Origin: Candidozyma auris
Lineage: Eukaryota; Ascomycota; Pichiomycetes; Serinales; Metschnikowiaceae
DNA: 64,000 bases
Direction of reading: 5' to 3'
Assembly: GCF_003013715.1 (NCBI RefSeq)
Contig: NC_072813.1
Span: 1,984,001 to 2,048,000 of the forward strand
Positions 38,308 through 50,000 of this stretch are shown here, in pieces. Made by a program: the position numbers and the translations under genes. How positions within the stretch are numbered: the stretch's first letter is position 1; every line of letters starts with the position of its first letter. The notes beneath the pieces were generated by a model, which saw only the letters and a list, made by a program, of their open reading frames with translations, was not told the origin of the DNA and made no database searches.

Positions 38308-39774
38308 ATGTCCAAGATCGTGCGTTCCATAAAAAACGTGGCCAACGGGTACCTGTCTGCCCAGATATTGGTGCGTAATGCCACTTCCAATGATCCTTCC
38401 GGGCCCACTACATATGAAATGGAGGAGATAGCAGCTGCCACTTACAACAACCAGACAGAATTTTTGGAGATTATGGATATGCTTGATCGCCGTTTAAATG
38501 ACAAAGGAAAAAACTGGCGCCATGTTGCCAAATCGTTGACTGTATTGGACTACTTGGTGCGGTTTGGTTCCACCAAATGCGTCCTTTGGTCCAAGGACAA
38601 CTTGTATATCATCAAGACTTTGCGTGAATTTGTTCATTTTGACGACGCGAATAATGATCAGGGTGCAATAATCAGGGTTAAAGCTAAAGAATTAGTTGCG
38701 CTTTTGCGTGATGATGAACGTCTTGCTCGAGAGAGAGAAAATGCTAGGGCTGGCGGACGTAGAAGAGAAGGAGGAAGAAGAAGACCCGAGCCTGCTAGCG
38801 ACGATCCCTATGATTCTGATTTACAAAGAGCACTTGAACTCTCACGTGAAACTGCTGAAGAGGAACAAGGAAGACAAGCAAGAAATGCCGATGCTGACGA
38901 TCCAGAGCTTCAGGCAGCTTTGAAGCTATCACTCGAAGAAGAGGAGATGCGTAAGCTTAAAAATCAACAAAACGAAAACCTTTTGGATTTGAATGACAAT
39001 AACCAAGGGCAATTTGCACAACCCCAGTACTACTATCAAACGGGACAGTTCCAGCCACAGTTTACTCAGCCTTATCAATTTTATCAGCCGGTTCAGCAGC
39101 AGCAGCAATATGATATATTTGGTAACCCTATTCAAGCAATGGCTTCAGGATATTACGCCCCACAACAGCTGGTTCAGCCTCAGGCTCAACCACAGATTCC
39201 TCAATTCACTGGCTTCACAAATCCCGCTCCTGCAAACAACCAGGAAGAATTAAAACCGCTTAAAACAGGCTCAAACAACCCTTTTGCTCTCCATGACTCC
39301 CTGTCCCAACAACAGTCGCAACCTCAGACGCCTTCTTTGAACCAAATGTCCCAAAATCAACAACCCTCCTATTTTACTCAGCCTGTATCTCAGCCTCAAA
39401 ACAAGCTCAAGCAGCAAACAACATCGTCTTCCAGATTTAATGAAACACATGAGCTCAACAATCTTTTGGCCTCGGGCACTGGCGTTGATACATTCGGAAA
39501 TACAGGTGCCACCAGAATACCACACCAGCATACCAAGACAGGAACTTTTATCAACTCGAGTGGAACGGGCTATAAGCAACAACAAAATGACGTTCGCTTA
39601 AGTTCAAACGCCACAGGGAATCCATTCTTGAATACTGGTATCGGCGCTACAGGCCAGAATGGGCCTCAATATCAAGCTCAAAACGGACAACTGGCTTCAA
39701 GAATCGATCCCGCTCCCACTGGATTTGGGTTTGGCAATTCCAAAGAAGGTGAGCCTAGTTTGATTGACATCTGA
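38308..39774 (+). CDS. ENT2: ENT2, epsin endocytic adaptor
   Basis: Clathrin adaptor that binds PI(4,5)P2 and ubiquitinated cargo during endocytosis. The ENTH domain is at 1-145 (SKIVRSIKNVANGYL, YEMEEIAAATYNN, GKNWRHVAKSLTVLDYLVRFGS, IIKTLREFVHFD). Two ubiquitin-interacting motifs are at about 169-184 and 198-214. A Gln-rich region follows, with NPF motifs (NPFALHD, NPFLNTG) for EH-domain partners and a C-terminal clathrin-box-like LIDI. The length of 488 residues is slightly under the yeast epsins. The ATG at 38308 starts directly at the conserved SKIVRS; an in-frame extension upstream to 38260 is not conserved. CUG-clade yeasts usually have one epsin of this kind. Confidence 0.94.
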   Translation: MSKIVRSIKNVANGYLSAQILVRNATSNDPSGPTTYEMEEIAAATYNNQTEFLEIMDMLDRRLNDKGKNWRHVAKSLTVLDYLVRFGSTKCVLWSKDNLYIIKTLREFVHFDDANNDQGAIIRVKAKELVALLRDDERLARERENARAGGRRREGGRRRPEPASDDPYDSDLQRALELSRETAEEEQGRQARNADADDPELQAALKLSLEEEEMRKLKNQQNENLLDLNDNNQGQFAQPQYYYQTGQFQPQFTQPYQFYQPVQQQQQYDIFGNPIQAMASGYYAPQQLVQPQAQPQIPQFTGFTNPAPANNQEELKPLKTGSNNPFALHDSLSQQQSQPQTPSLNQMSQNQQPSYFTQPVSQPQNKLKQQTTSSSRFNETHELNNLLASGTGVDTFGNTGATRIPHQHTKTGTFINSSGTGYKQQQNDVRLSSNATGNPFLNTGIGATGQNGPQYQAQNGQLASRIDPAPTGFGFGNSKEGEPSLIDI

Positions 39775-39902
39775 GATGTTGTACGATGTATTTGTTGTGA
39801 GGAGATGGTGATGTAGGCTACGGTCAATGTAATAGTAGAAACTAAACGGCTCAAGACACGAAAATAAAAAACAAAGAAAAAAAAACAATAAAAAGAGGAA
39901 GA

Positions 39903-39947
39903 TTCAGAGAAATAAAGTAGTAAGGTTTCAGAGAAATAAAGTAGTAA
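39903..39947. repeat. 21-bp direct repeat, 24-bp period
   Basis: TTCAGAGAAATAAAGTAGTAA occurs at 39903-39923 and again at 39927-39947, just after the RTT107 stop codon side of the ENT2-RTT107 convergent spacer. It is a simple tandem duplication in a 3' region. Confidence 0.92.
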
Positions 39948-39965
39948 AGAAACAATATATTCTAA

Positions 39966-42497
39966 TTATTGAATCTGAAACTCTTCGAACTCAACAATCG
40001 TCAGCTTGAAGATCGATTTAACGCACCAATCCCAACAGACAGATATCGAATGGTCAGACGATAAACATCTCACCGCCCTCACGTCTTTTTCCTTGTTGGC
40101 GACGATGATGCTTCTGCCACTTGCGTCGGATAGTAAAGTTTTGCGGTCAATTGAGCTTGTTAATTTGACAATCTTTACTTCGCTTAGTCCGTGTTCCTTC
40201 AAGATGCTCTTAATCAAGGTAGCTCCACCATTCAAGTTATGAGAAAGGTTTAGCTTCATATCTTTGAAAACAGATCCTTTATTGGGAGCGTCGAGTAGTA
40301 ACTTTAAGCCACTTTGTTTTGATTTAATCCCTAACTGTTTGTTGATTTCTTCAATGGGGACAAACAAATCTAAGGAGAAATCCTCAGATGGAAATAAGGT
40401 TCTGACAGCTATTGAATCTAGCTTAGGGGACTTTTTGATTTCCTTAATGATTGCAATGAGGTATTTAGGATGAAGCACTTGCGTACATTGCGATAAGCAC
40501 TTAAGAAACTTTTCAGTTCTCAATACTCTGGGCGCAATGATTGCATCTATAGGGTTATTCGCGTCAAAGTCGTTTGCAACAGTGATGCCGACTCTTGAAA
40601 GGCTAACAACATCGGCGCGTGTAAGAGTGATCTCTTGTTCACAGCCTGTCATTATGACTACCTTGTGAGCAGCACTGGCTTGTTTTTTTCTTCTCTTCAC
40701 TTGTTCTCCTGCCGCGTCTGAATCCTCAGCATCACGTCCTTCAGTTGAGTCTTTTGCTATCCTCTTTGACATATGATCCACGCTTTCTTCGAGCTGCTTC
40801 ATGTAGGTGTTCATTTTACGCACCGACTTCAGCATTGAGGTATAATTATTCAAGTCCTCCATATCATTGTGAAGTTTAAGAGTTGCTTTTTGTTTTGCCG
40901 ATCGACTCGAACGCTTTCTCTCTAGATATTGTGCCTCCTTCATCTGCAAAACCAGAACATCTTCGGGAGATTGTGTGGGTGTTTGCTTACTCACAGGTGA
41001 AGATCTCTTCGAATGTTTGGCTATACTGGCTTCTTCAGGGCCTTTTCTTTCACCATTCTGCTCACCCAACTTGTTACAGGGTGATGTTACAGGAGTTGAT
41101 TCAACACAAAACCCTTCTGTGGCACTATCCTCAACATCCAGAGTGACCTTATTTCGAACTTGGATACCAAGAAGCGAAATTTTTACTGTAGTTGAGCCTA
41201 TCTTTGGAACTTTGAATGCTTCTTTTCCATAATTGGGCTTCGTTGGATCCAAAAAATTCCAGCTTGCGAAACATTGTTCAATCCAAAAGTGATTTACGAC
41301 TTTTATTCCGGGCCATTTCTTTTGAACTGCATTGAACTTTTCACCTTCGTGCTTCTCGGCCACAAGAAAATCATTGCGATTGTCAAGAGTCTTTGTGAAT
41401 TCGGCGCCCATGATTCCTATCAACAACGACAAATAATGTCTTGCGTCACCGCTATAACCTGTGACACTGATACGTTTGCCAGTGAATTCAGAGATATGGC
41501 TTCTTGGAATAGGAAAGTGTAAAAGGTTTGACCTGAGCGGTGGTATGAAATCTTTATTTAACACCACTTGGTAAAGCCAACGTAAAGATGCTACTTGAAC
41601 AGATGGAGATTCGAGGCAAATTTTGTATTCATGACCCTCCCTGAATTTTCCGATGTAAACGTCAACAGATTTCGCATCAAATTCTTCGGTTACCTCTCCA
41701 CCACACAGCCTTATCATCGCATTCATAGCTCCTTTGAAATGCTCACTAAGGCAATAATCAGATGATACGTAAACTCGCATCCCTTTGAGAGCATTATTAG
41801 TTGCAGCTACCAGGGTGGCCTCGGTGTTCATTTCATCAAAAAAAGAATCGCCGCCAGATATTGAAGTTTCGTAATTTGGCTTTCCAGTTCGTAGAGTCAC
41901 AGGGTCAGATAGTAGATATGGCTTCTCATCTAGCCGTCGCTGTTGCTTAAAGCAATCGTCAAGCCAATGAGGAAGTACAATTTGTATTCTCAAATTCTCT
42001 TTTTTTCTAATATTAGCAGCAAGCACGCTTTTATTGTTGGAAAGATCTAGAGATATCAAGTGTGTAGTGTATCGAGAAAGTGAGTCAAGGTACTGACCGC
42101 CAAAGGCACGAACGCCCGCGTACATCATTTCTTTATCACCTTCTGGCAAGTTATTAGCTATGCAAACAACGACTTTGTCCATGAATGGAACTGGTTGGGG
42201 AGAATACAACCTGTAGTTCTTTTTCTGAGAAGCCAGCTCCGAGTCTTGTAGCCATATAGGGGTGGTTATGGGGATCATCATACTCAAGGCCTGCGAATAT
42301 CCAGAAAAATCGTATCTTGGAGAAATGATATGAGAGATGTCATTCTCTTGTAAAGCTTTGTGTGAAATATCCAGTGTCAGACAAATACACCTGCCTCCGT
42401 TTCTCTTTATGATATCCTGAACCCAAGAAGTGGAAGACTCTGCTTCAATGAAGTCTTGTATTAATAAAAAGACAACCGCATCAAATACGCCACTCAT
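39966..42497 (-). CDS. RTT107: RTT107 (ESC4), BRCT genome-stability scaffold
   Basis: Scaffold for replication-fork repair that binds phosphorylated H2A and links to Slx4 and the Smc5/6 complex. The 843-residue frame has an N-terminal run of BRCT repeats. These show AVVFLLIQDFIEAESSTSWVQ-type and MDKVVVCIANNLPEGDKE strands, with Trp signature residues in PHWLDDCF, SLRWLYQVV and NHFWIEQCF. A low-complexity linker (about 450-570) contains a coiled-coil-like segment. Two C-terminal BRCTs follow, the last ending in HSISVCWDWCVKSIFK. The arrangement (four plus two BRCT) and length fit Rtt107. It is convergent with ENT2. Confidence 0.86.
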   Translation of the reverse strand: MSGVFDAVVFLLIQDFIEAESSTSWVQDIIKRNGGRCICLTLDISHKALQENDISHIISPRYDFSGYSQALSMMIPITTPIWLQDSELASQKKNYRLYSPQPVPFMDKVVVCIANNLPEGDKEMMYAGVRAFGGQYLDSLSRYTTHLISLDLSNNKSVLAANIRKKENLRIQIVLPHWLDDCFKQQRRLDEKPYLLSDPVTLRTGKPNYETSISGGDSFFDEMNTEATLVAATNNALKGMRVYVSSDYCLSEHFKGAMNAMIRLCGGEVTEEFDAKSVDVYIGKFREGHEYKICLESPSVQVASLRWLYQVVLNKDFIPPLRSNLLHFPIPRSHISEFTGKRISVTGYSGDARHYLSLLIGIMGAEFTKTLDNRNDFLVAEKHEGEKFNAVQKKWPGIKVVNHFWIEQCFASWNFLDPTKPNYGKEAFKVPKIGSTTVKISLLGIQVRNKVTLDVEDSATEGFCVESTPVTSPCNKLGEQNGERKGPEEASIAKHSKRSSPVSKQTPTQSPEDVLVLQMKEAQYLERKRSSRSAKQKATLKLHNDMEDLNNYTSMLKSVRKMNTYMKQLEESVDHMSKRIAKDSTEGRDAEDSDAAGEQVKRRKKQASAAHKVVIMTGCEQEITLTRADVVSLSRVGITVANDFDANNPIDAIIAPRVLRTEKFLKCLSQCTQVLHPKYLIAIIKEIKKSPKLDSIAVRTLFPSEDFSLDLFVPIEEINKQLGIKSKQSGLKLLLDAPNKGSVFKDMKLNLSHNLNGGATLIKSILKEHGLSEVKIVKLTSSIDRKTLLSDASGRSIIVANKEKDVRAVRCLSSDHSISVCWDWCVKSIFKLTIVEFEEFQIQ

Positions 42498-42858
42498 TGG
42501 TAATATATGGCGTTTAAATCTTCAGCATCACTACGCGTCTTCACTTGTTTTCCGTATATGTATTTTTTTTTCTGTCCGCACCGCGATGCAGTCTATCAAC
42601 AACTAATACCAAGCTGCTTCTTGCATCGTCAATTAAAACTCTGTTAAGTTTGAGCTCCTTAGTTTTTCTTCTCCGTCTTGACAAGCCCTTTGAGAGCGCA
42701 ACCAGATGCATAGGAAGAGCTCAAGCTAAGAATGAGGTTGCAAGGCTTACCATCGTAATATGAACAAGGGCGTGAGAATCTAGTAGTATTTGGCATCGCT
42801 GCCCAATGTATGCAATTTGAACGAGTCGCTATGGAAGATAATGATTGGAAGCATCAGC
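42498..42858. other. RTT107-CLB2 spacer
   Basis: 361 bases between the RTT107 start and the CLB2 stop. Nothing beyond T-rich promoter-like sequence is seen. Confidence 0.4.
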
Positions 42859-44235
42859 TTATTTGGCAATTTTCTCGGTGATAAGCAGCTCATCAAAGAG
42901 GTCTCTCTTTTCAGCGACAAACTTCTTCGCCCAGCTTCTGCAGACAATGCTAGCCTTCATAAACTTTCTTGTTGCATACTTTTTGAAGAACTCATCGTGC
43001 TCGACCGGCGATATGAGGTATTGAACGATAAGCTCCACACACTCTCTTAAGTCATCAACACGGTAGCCACCGGAGTAGTATATGAGATTTCCATTCCAAA
43101 CCGGATCTTTTCCAAGGATGAGTCTCGCTATGTACATCGCAGATGCTGAGCAAAGAGACGGGAGCATGCCAATGAACTTATAATCAATGATTGAGATCTC
43201 GAGGAGGTATTTGCCGAGTGTCCTCAGTTGCACATCATAGTCGTCTGCTTTAGAGATTCGACGTAGGAAGTTCATGGGGTTTGGATAGTTGAGGTCGAAG
43301 TTCAAGATCGTTAGAATGTACTTTTCGGCCTGAAGAATTTGATCCTCTGTATAGGATTCATCAGTGAAGTAAGCGTAATTCTTTACGGAGGGAGAGAAGA
43401 CCTCCTCGTACTTTGCGGCAATGAACAATGAGCCGGTTGCTAGTAGCTGTAACTTGTCAATTTGAACAGACTCCACCGACATGAACCTATCCATTATGTT
43501 GATTGCTAAAAAAAGTGTCTCGGGCAATAAACGAAACTTTTGGTGCATTTCCACAAGCCAGTCCACCAAGATAGAGCGCATTTTTGGCTTGAGTTGCGTC
43601 TGTTCAAACAAGTAATTGGGATTTGGCAAGGTCTTGTGTTCAAGCTCATGTAGGTAGGGAAAAATCTCACTGACATACTCACTCACCATCAACGGATCAT
43701 CATGGTCTTCCTCGTCTAGATCTTGCCATTCATAGTCTACCCGCTTTGATTTCTTGAATTTAGTGACATTATCTTCATTTGAAACGTGGAGTTTTTCCAC
43801 AAGATTGGTGCTTGATTCAGTTGCTTGTCTCTTCTTAGGAAGTACTTGTTCTTGCGATTTAGCAACCTCATGTGTCGTTGCCAGTACCGGACCGGCGTCT
43901 GACTCTGAAGTGGAGCAATCTATATCTCTAGAACTTGCGGGTGCATATCTTATATCTTTACGAGAGTTAAGATCACCATGTAAACTGCTGACCTCCTCAA
44001 GAGGTTTTCGGCGCGTGACGGGACGAGCAGCAGGGCGGGATATACCAAATTGCAGAGAAACATCTCCAAGATGTTGCCGTTGCTGCGACGTTTTGGTCAG
44101 ATTAATGTTAGTTGCTTCTGATCCCTTTCTTAGAAGATCTTTTCGATGAATTGTTTCATGCTTGCTTCTGGCCCTGGTGGCCCACACGTCGTAGGCATCC
44201 GTGTCGTTCTCGTTCTCATTATTGACGGCCGACAT
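42859..44235 (-). CDS. CLB2: CLB2, mitotic B-type cyclin
   Basis: Activates the cyclin-dependent kinase for mitosis. The 458-residue frame begins MSAVNNENEND. It has a destruction-box candidate RQHLGDVSL at about 53-61 and a Lys/Arg-rich region. The cyclin box starts near 205: MRSILVDWLVEMHQKFRLLPETLFLAINIMDRF, LLATGSLFIAAKYEEVFSPSVKNYAYFTDESY and ILNFDLNYPNPMNFLRRISKADDYD. The C-terminal cyclin fold follows. Clb2 is favoured over Clb4 by general resemblance only. The ATG at 44235 is the first of the frame. Confidence 0.87.
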   Translation of the reverse strand: MSAVNNENENDTDAYDVWATRARSKHETIHRKDLLRKGSEATNINLTKTSQQRQHLGDVSLQFGISRPAARPVTRRKPLEEVSSLHGDLNSRKDIRYAPASSRDIDCSTSESDAGPVLATTHEVAKSQEQVLPKKRQATESSTNLVEKLHVSNEDNVTKFKKSKRVDYEWQDLDEEDHDDPLMVSEYVSEIFPYLHELEHKTLPNPNYLFEQTQLKPKMRSILVDWLVEMHQKFRLLPETLFLAINIMDRFMSVESVQIDKLQLLATGSLFIAAKYEEVFSPSVKNYAYFTDESYTEDQILQAEKYILTILNFDLNYPNPMNFLRRISKADDYDVQLRTLGKYLLEISIIDYKFIGMLPSLCSASAMYIARLILGKDPVWNGNLIYYSGGYRVDDLRECVELIVQYLISPVEHDEFFKKYATRKFMKASIVCRSWAKKFVAEKRDLFDELLITEKIAK

Positions 44236-45464
44236 AGTACTCAAGCTCCTTGGTGTGGAACTCTTACGAATGATTGCTTGGATGGAATGAACGAGGAGTG
44301 GGCGACAATTATGCTAGGCGCGTTCAAAGGTAGTGTGAATTAGGGCTTTGTGAAAGGAGTAATACGATGCAATGACTTCACAAACGGATATTTTGATCCA
44401 AAACCAAGAATATGAGCAAGTTATATTGTTTTGGTTGAATAAAAAATGGCAATCTTGACAAAATATAGTAGGTATGGCACACTAGGTAGATTGGGCAAAA
44501 AAAAAGTTGATGAAAGCGGTAAGGTAAATACAACAAGGCACAGGAAACTTCGCACCTTTGCGAAGCAGTTTGAAGGACAAAAGTAAAGGCGGCTGACCGC
44601 TCTCTAGCGCGTTTTGCGTTAAAATCGAAGAAAAAGACGACAACAAGACTGCGAGGGAAACAGCACCTTTCGATTCTACTACCGTATGAAGGAAAGACGT
44701 AAACAAACCAGTCAACACCTCTCTTTCTTCTCACACATAGGCGAATAAGGAATGACGAATGCTCAGGTTTTAGTGGTATCTTAGCTTATATTGCTGGTGT
44801 ACAAAATCTGCAATTTATAAGCTTCAAGTAGTTTTGCTCGTTCGTGTTTGGTTGACAGGATGCATCCATATCATTTCATCGGCGCGGAGAACTAGACGTA
44901 TTGCGGGCCCTCAGCATCTCTCACAGTTAGATTATACTAGAAGATCTGAATTTGAAAATACAACATAGAAATGACATGGACCTCACGAGATTAAAAAAAG
45001 AAAAAATAAAAGTTAGAAGGTGCTAAGATAGCTACAACATTGGTAGGCTGTTTACAAGGAGCAATAATTACGTCTCTTGAAGATCCCGGAGTCCACAAAA
45101 GCCCAGCCGCCTTGGAGGGGCTAACGTTGCTCCAATTGACATCAGGTTTTCCAGTTGCTTCAGAGCGTATATTGCTTTCGAGAGTGGGTTGGCCGACGGT
45201 TGATCAAAACAAACAAAAGTGAGCGCGCCCGAGAACTCCCTCAACTCGATTGCCTCTTGGAAATTCACAATCGACGAAAGGGCTCCTGGCCACTATTGTC
45301 AAGCGCCTCAAAGTACATCATACGCCACATAATGCTCGATCGCGGGTTCCACACATGCAAATCATTTTTGTGCTCTCCCTGTGCTCCGAGGATGTCCCCC
45401 CTGGAATTGACTGCTAAGTGTTTATGAATAAAGTTGTAGAATTCCGAGAGAAAAATGCATCTGA
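44236..45464. promoter_or_regulatory. 1.2-kb CLB2 upstream region
   Basis: No gene is supported; open frames are short and lack ATG-led homology. A long promoter fits a tightly regulated cyclin gene. The last part is the 3' region of the coiled-coil gene at 45465. Confidence 0.4.
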
Positions 45465-46814
45465 TCAGATTGTTCGATTCCAGTTGTATTTTCCCATCAA
45501 ATTTCTCGTCTTATCACTGTTATCAATATCATCGTAAGGAGTGGAGGATGAATTTGGCCTTGTGGATATTCGGCTTGCTGCATTTGTGCAAGCTTTGCAA
45601 CAATTTTTTTCACTTTCTGACAGACCAGTGCTTCGATCCTTAAACCCAGACTTTATTGGCCTATTCTGCCTGAGTGTAGAATTGATATTATGTATTTCGC
45701 AGCGGATTTGATCGATCACCTCAGCGACTTGACTAAGTTGCATCGCGGGAAATGTATGGGGGATATCAGGGGAACCCGCAGCAGCAGAGAGCTTTGGGGA
45801 AGGCAGATGTACGACATGAGACTCAGGTTTGCTTTCCGCTTTCAGATCGTTGTGGACCAGGTCACTATTCGACATGTCTCTTGAGTTAGGTAGCGATCCC
45901 ATATACTTATCAAAAAATGCATGCCTGTCATGGTGAGGAATCATTCTGATAACGTCCTGAGCATGCTCTTGCACCACCTTTAATTCATCATAAAATCTTG
46001 TCAATGCACGGAAAACGTTTATGTCAATCTTCGTAGAGTCTTTCTGATCCAGTGTTTGATCACACCCTAGAGTTCCGTTGACCGCTCCTGTGGACTTCGC
46101 TTCCGCATGGGTCTTTGAAGAGGGAGTTTTTAACGAATTGTCATAGAGAGCGCGGTATTTAATGAGCTTCTGTCGAAGTAGCGCGTTTTCTTTTGAAAGC
46201 ATCTCCCGTTGACTTGCGAATGAATTACTTTCAGACTTGCTCTTGAGACCTTGATACAATATTTGTACCTCATCAAAGCGCTTCAGAAGAGTGTCGTATT
46301 TTATTCGTAGGTCGGCAAGCTCAGCACATTTTTTATCGAGCTCGGCTTTGCATGATTCAAGGTGCTTGTTTTTGTCCTTTTCTGCTTGAAGAGCCTCACG
46401 AAGCTTCATTGTAGATTTTGAAATAAATTGTGAGTACTTTGTGCTTGGTAGATAGGAATACACGTTATTGGATCTGGCGAATGGATGGTCATCATTTTCG
46501 TCTTCGAAATTTTCTAAAGATAATAGATCGAGGTCGTACTCTTTGGAAGATTTGTGCAGATCTTCTCTTCTTCTTGATGGTGCAAAGGAAGCTTTAACTG
46601 GGCTATTTCTTAACGTTTGATAATGACTTTTCAAGGGACTTGCAATTGCTTTCGTGGGTGATGCGGGTTTGCTAGAGGGATACTCTCGATTCGAGTAGTT
46701 CAGGAGATCCATGAGAGGATCGTAGTCATAAACTTCATCCAAGAATGCATCTTTTCGGCTACTTCGAGGCTGTAGATAAGCATTGATTATGTCTTGAGTT
46801 TCTTCTCTCTCCAT
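45465..46814 (-). CDS. Coiled-coil protein, possibly spindle pole body Spc42-like
   Basis: A 449-residue protein I do not recognise with certainty. It has a charged N-terminus with several S/T-P sites (SPTKAI, SPLKSH, SPVKAS, possible CDK targets) and a strong coiled coil from about 130 to 225. A Ser-rich linker and a short helical segment (FRALTRFYDELKVVQEHAQDV) follow. Near the C-terminus is a CCKAC cluster. Saccharomyces Spc42 has the same plan, a central coiled coil and a late CxxC-type pair, so a spindle pole body role is a weak inference. It is not a clear match in primary sequence. Confidence 0.75.
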   Translation of the reverse strand: MEREETQDIINAYLQPRSSRKDAFLDEVYDYDPLMDLLNYSNREYPSSKPASPTKAIASPLKSHYQTLRNSPVKASFAPSRRREDLHKSSKEYDLDLLSLENFEDENDDHPFARSNNVYSYLPSTKYSQFISKSTMKLREALQAEKDKNKHLESCKAELDKKCAELADLRIKYDTLLKRFDEVQILYQGLKSKSESNSFASQREMLSKENALLRQKLIKYRALYDNSLKTPSSKTHAEAKSTGAVNGTLGCDQTLDQKDSTKIDINVFRALTRFYDELKVVQEHAQDVIRMIPHHDRHAFFDKYMGSLPNSRDMSNSDLVHNDLKAESKPESHVVHLPSPKLSAAAGSPDIPHTFPAMQLSQVAEVIDQIRCEIHNINSTLRQNRPIKSGFKDRSTGLSESEKNCCKACTNAASRISTRPNSSSTPYDDIDNSDKTRNLMGKYNWNRTI

Positions 46815-47024
46815 TGCAATATTATTAGCGTTCAGATTAGTTCAGTTTATTAGATACAGACGCGTGGTTATTTTCCTCAAGAGTCGAATACAGGACGATG
46901 AAATATTGATGCTACAGCGAGCTGCGCGCGCGAACAACAGTCTTATCTACAAACGACCTATGGTTTGGCGGGGCTTCGCTTTATATACTGCGGATACGCA
47001 TTCGCTATGCACATTAATTTCCTC

Positions 47025-50000
47025 TTAGGCTAGGGGGTCTTCATCAACACGTATGTGGACTAAGTAGTCCAAGCATTTCCCAACAGCATTAATATGCCAG
47101 GGGATTATGGATCGAATTGTTTTCTTATGCGTACCTCTAGAAAAATTCCCGGAAACAAAATTGTCTCCAATGTCACATACGCCGACAACTTGATTGAGAT
47201 AGATGAGCTTTTTTAGCTGGTTAAGTAGGATTTTCATAAGATTGTTTACGTTCCAATGATTTGAACAGCTAAGAAGTGACACCTCAAATACAAGAATTTT
47301 CGGTACTTTGGGTGCGTCGGATCTTTCTTGCGTTTTGATCAAGTACCCATTCCTCATAGCAAGTCTTGTTGGCGAGTTCGTAGAGGGGAGGGATGTCTGC
47401 GGTATGAAGCCCATGATTTCAAGGCTCTCGTCTTGAAGGACCAAATTTGCTTCATCGTTTGTGGTACTTTCCGGTAATTGCCCCGAGGGACCACAATCTT
47501 GGGGGCTCAAAAAATTGGCTGACAAATTCATGAACTGATTTGGGGATTGCACGGTGATGCCGCCTGAATTGATAGGTGAAGTCGAATTCATATCAGCGTT
47601 GGCTGGTGAAGAAGTGTATGGCACACCCGACTCACCAAATGTTCCAAGTAATTCTGACCCATGCAGCGAAGGAAGGCCATAAAGCTTACCTTTCTGATTA
47701 GCAGGCATACTTTTTGGCGACTGACCGCATGAAGCAGTTGGTTGTGAGCACGAATCTTCTAAATTGAAACTTGCTTTAGGCATTCGATTGGCAGAGAGTA
47801 CAATCAAAGACATTTCCTTATACTTAGTCGTCAATCTTTTCCAAAAGACTAGCTCATCGTCTGGTAAAATGCTGTTTATCCTAGTTAATACCAAGTATCT
47901 TTTGCCTCCCGTCGTACATGCTCTGCGGGAATCATCGTCGTTGAGAATTTTGAAGAGCGAGCTGGAGACATCCCAGATTTCTCCAATAATGGCTCCGATG
48001 TCGTGTGAAGCTGATGAAGAAGGTTTTTTTGTTGAGCAAAGCCACGACTTCGTACGGATAACAGCTCCGTGTGGATCTGACCATGCCGCTGATACCCACC
48101 TGCGATCAATGGAACGCTCGTAGGCAACATGTAAGAACAAATCATCAAGTAACGCGACTCCGCCATCTGCATTCATGGAGCGGTTATAGATCTTTGAATT
48201 CAACGCTACAGGGCTCTCTTTAACTAATCTTGTGTAGAGCTCTGTAACTTCGAGTTTTTTACTGAGTGAAGTACTGATTTTTTGACTCGGACACTTATTA
48301 TACAATAGCATTGAGATATTCGTCATCTGTGTGTTCGAGAGGTATCGCAATCTTCGTTCTTGGCCGCACTGTTTCATAATTAAATCACCGGGTATAATGT
48401 GGCAGAACAAATCAACCAAAGAAAGATGTTGATTGCTGAGCGCTGTTTTAAAGTTCCTGCAAAGCTTAGATATCAGCGATAACGAGCTTAGGCTTCGATC
48501 AAAGCTTATGAATAGGAGTAACAAAGGGCGATCAAAATCGAATCTGTTGATTTTATTGATGAGATCAAGCTTAATCAATTCCGCCAACGACTTCAAGGTT
48601 CTGTTTATCATACCGTAGTATTTTCCATATGTGGCATCATTCAATACATTCTCAGCCAGAATAATGCCATTGGTTAGCCCTTCCAAGTCTTGTCTGTCAT
48701 CTGGGACCTGTAGAGACAATCTCTTGATATCACCAAAATGGTTGTCCTTATAATTGTTTCTTAAAAGGCTCAAAAATGAGAGATTACCGCCATCAAGAGT
48801 AGTTCGGTCATTTCCCGCGCTCAGGCTCTCTGATATTAGCAATACCTGAAAGTTTCTTGGCTTGTGAATGGGTTTAAATTTCAAATAATGCCAGAACCTC
48901 AACCCAAGAAAATCGAGGTTAATTTCATCTGAGGCATTCTTTATAACCTTGACTTTCACATCATGCAAAGACGTGAAAGCATCGTCCTCTCCTTTATGAG
49001 TCTCCCACTTCTGTCTTGCTTCGTCTAGGAGCACCATGCTTTGAAGTGCATTTTTCTTATTTTCGCCAACATCATGATAAATTGAGTCCCAGGATAACTG
49101 TCGCATATCTTGTGAAACACTACCCGCTAACTCGACATTGTCGTTCATTCTCTCAAGCAAGTCCATCTCATTCTTCTTTGTGGGATCTTCGTGATTTTCT
49201 GCAGAGGTTGAGAAGTTGTGCCCAAATCTAAATTCATCGAGACCCATTCGAAAGCTCAAAGGAAAAATGTTCTTGAAAGTGTCGATAACTAGTTCGGACG
49301 GCTCAGACTCAGGAGTGTCATCATGTACAATACTTTCAGAAGGAAGTTTGATCTTCGACAGGTTTCGAGCTTCAAAACCGCCAAAGTCAAATACGACATT
49401 ATTTGTAACCCATTTTAGGTATTCTTCGATGTTTTTGCTCTTCACCGAAAGATGCCCGAATCTACCATCATTAATGTCCTCCATATCCTCCATTACTGTT
49501 ATGTCAAACCCCGACAGCATTGTGACGTCGTCCCATCTCTCCCTCTTCCTTTCAACAATAAACTCTGGAGGTATTGTTAGCACATTGATACTCCGAAGAA
49601 TTAGTGGAAGGCAATTGGAAGACTCTCCCATGGCATTGGAAGAGGAATTTAAGGGGCTCATGCTGGAGGTGGGCGCAAGTGACGCCTCGCCATCTTTCAT
49701 ATCACTACCAGGTACCGTCGAATCATCTTTATTACCAAACTGAGATGCGAATACTGGCAGCATTACCAGACCCTGTATGTTTCCTAACGAATTTGGGGGA
49801 GGAGGGGACTCGAAGGTAGATAGTTTATTTTTTGACTCCTCATTGCTGGGCGACAACATGCTTGTGTGAGGAAATAATGTCGGATGGTTCAGGTTCTGGG
49901 TATCAAGGGCATCGTAGGTAGAAGAAAGACCGATTTGAGGGTCTTGATTTGATATATTAAGTTGCAAAGGTGACGTTTTCAATTCATGATCATCATAGTC

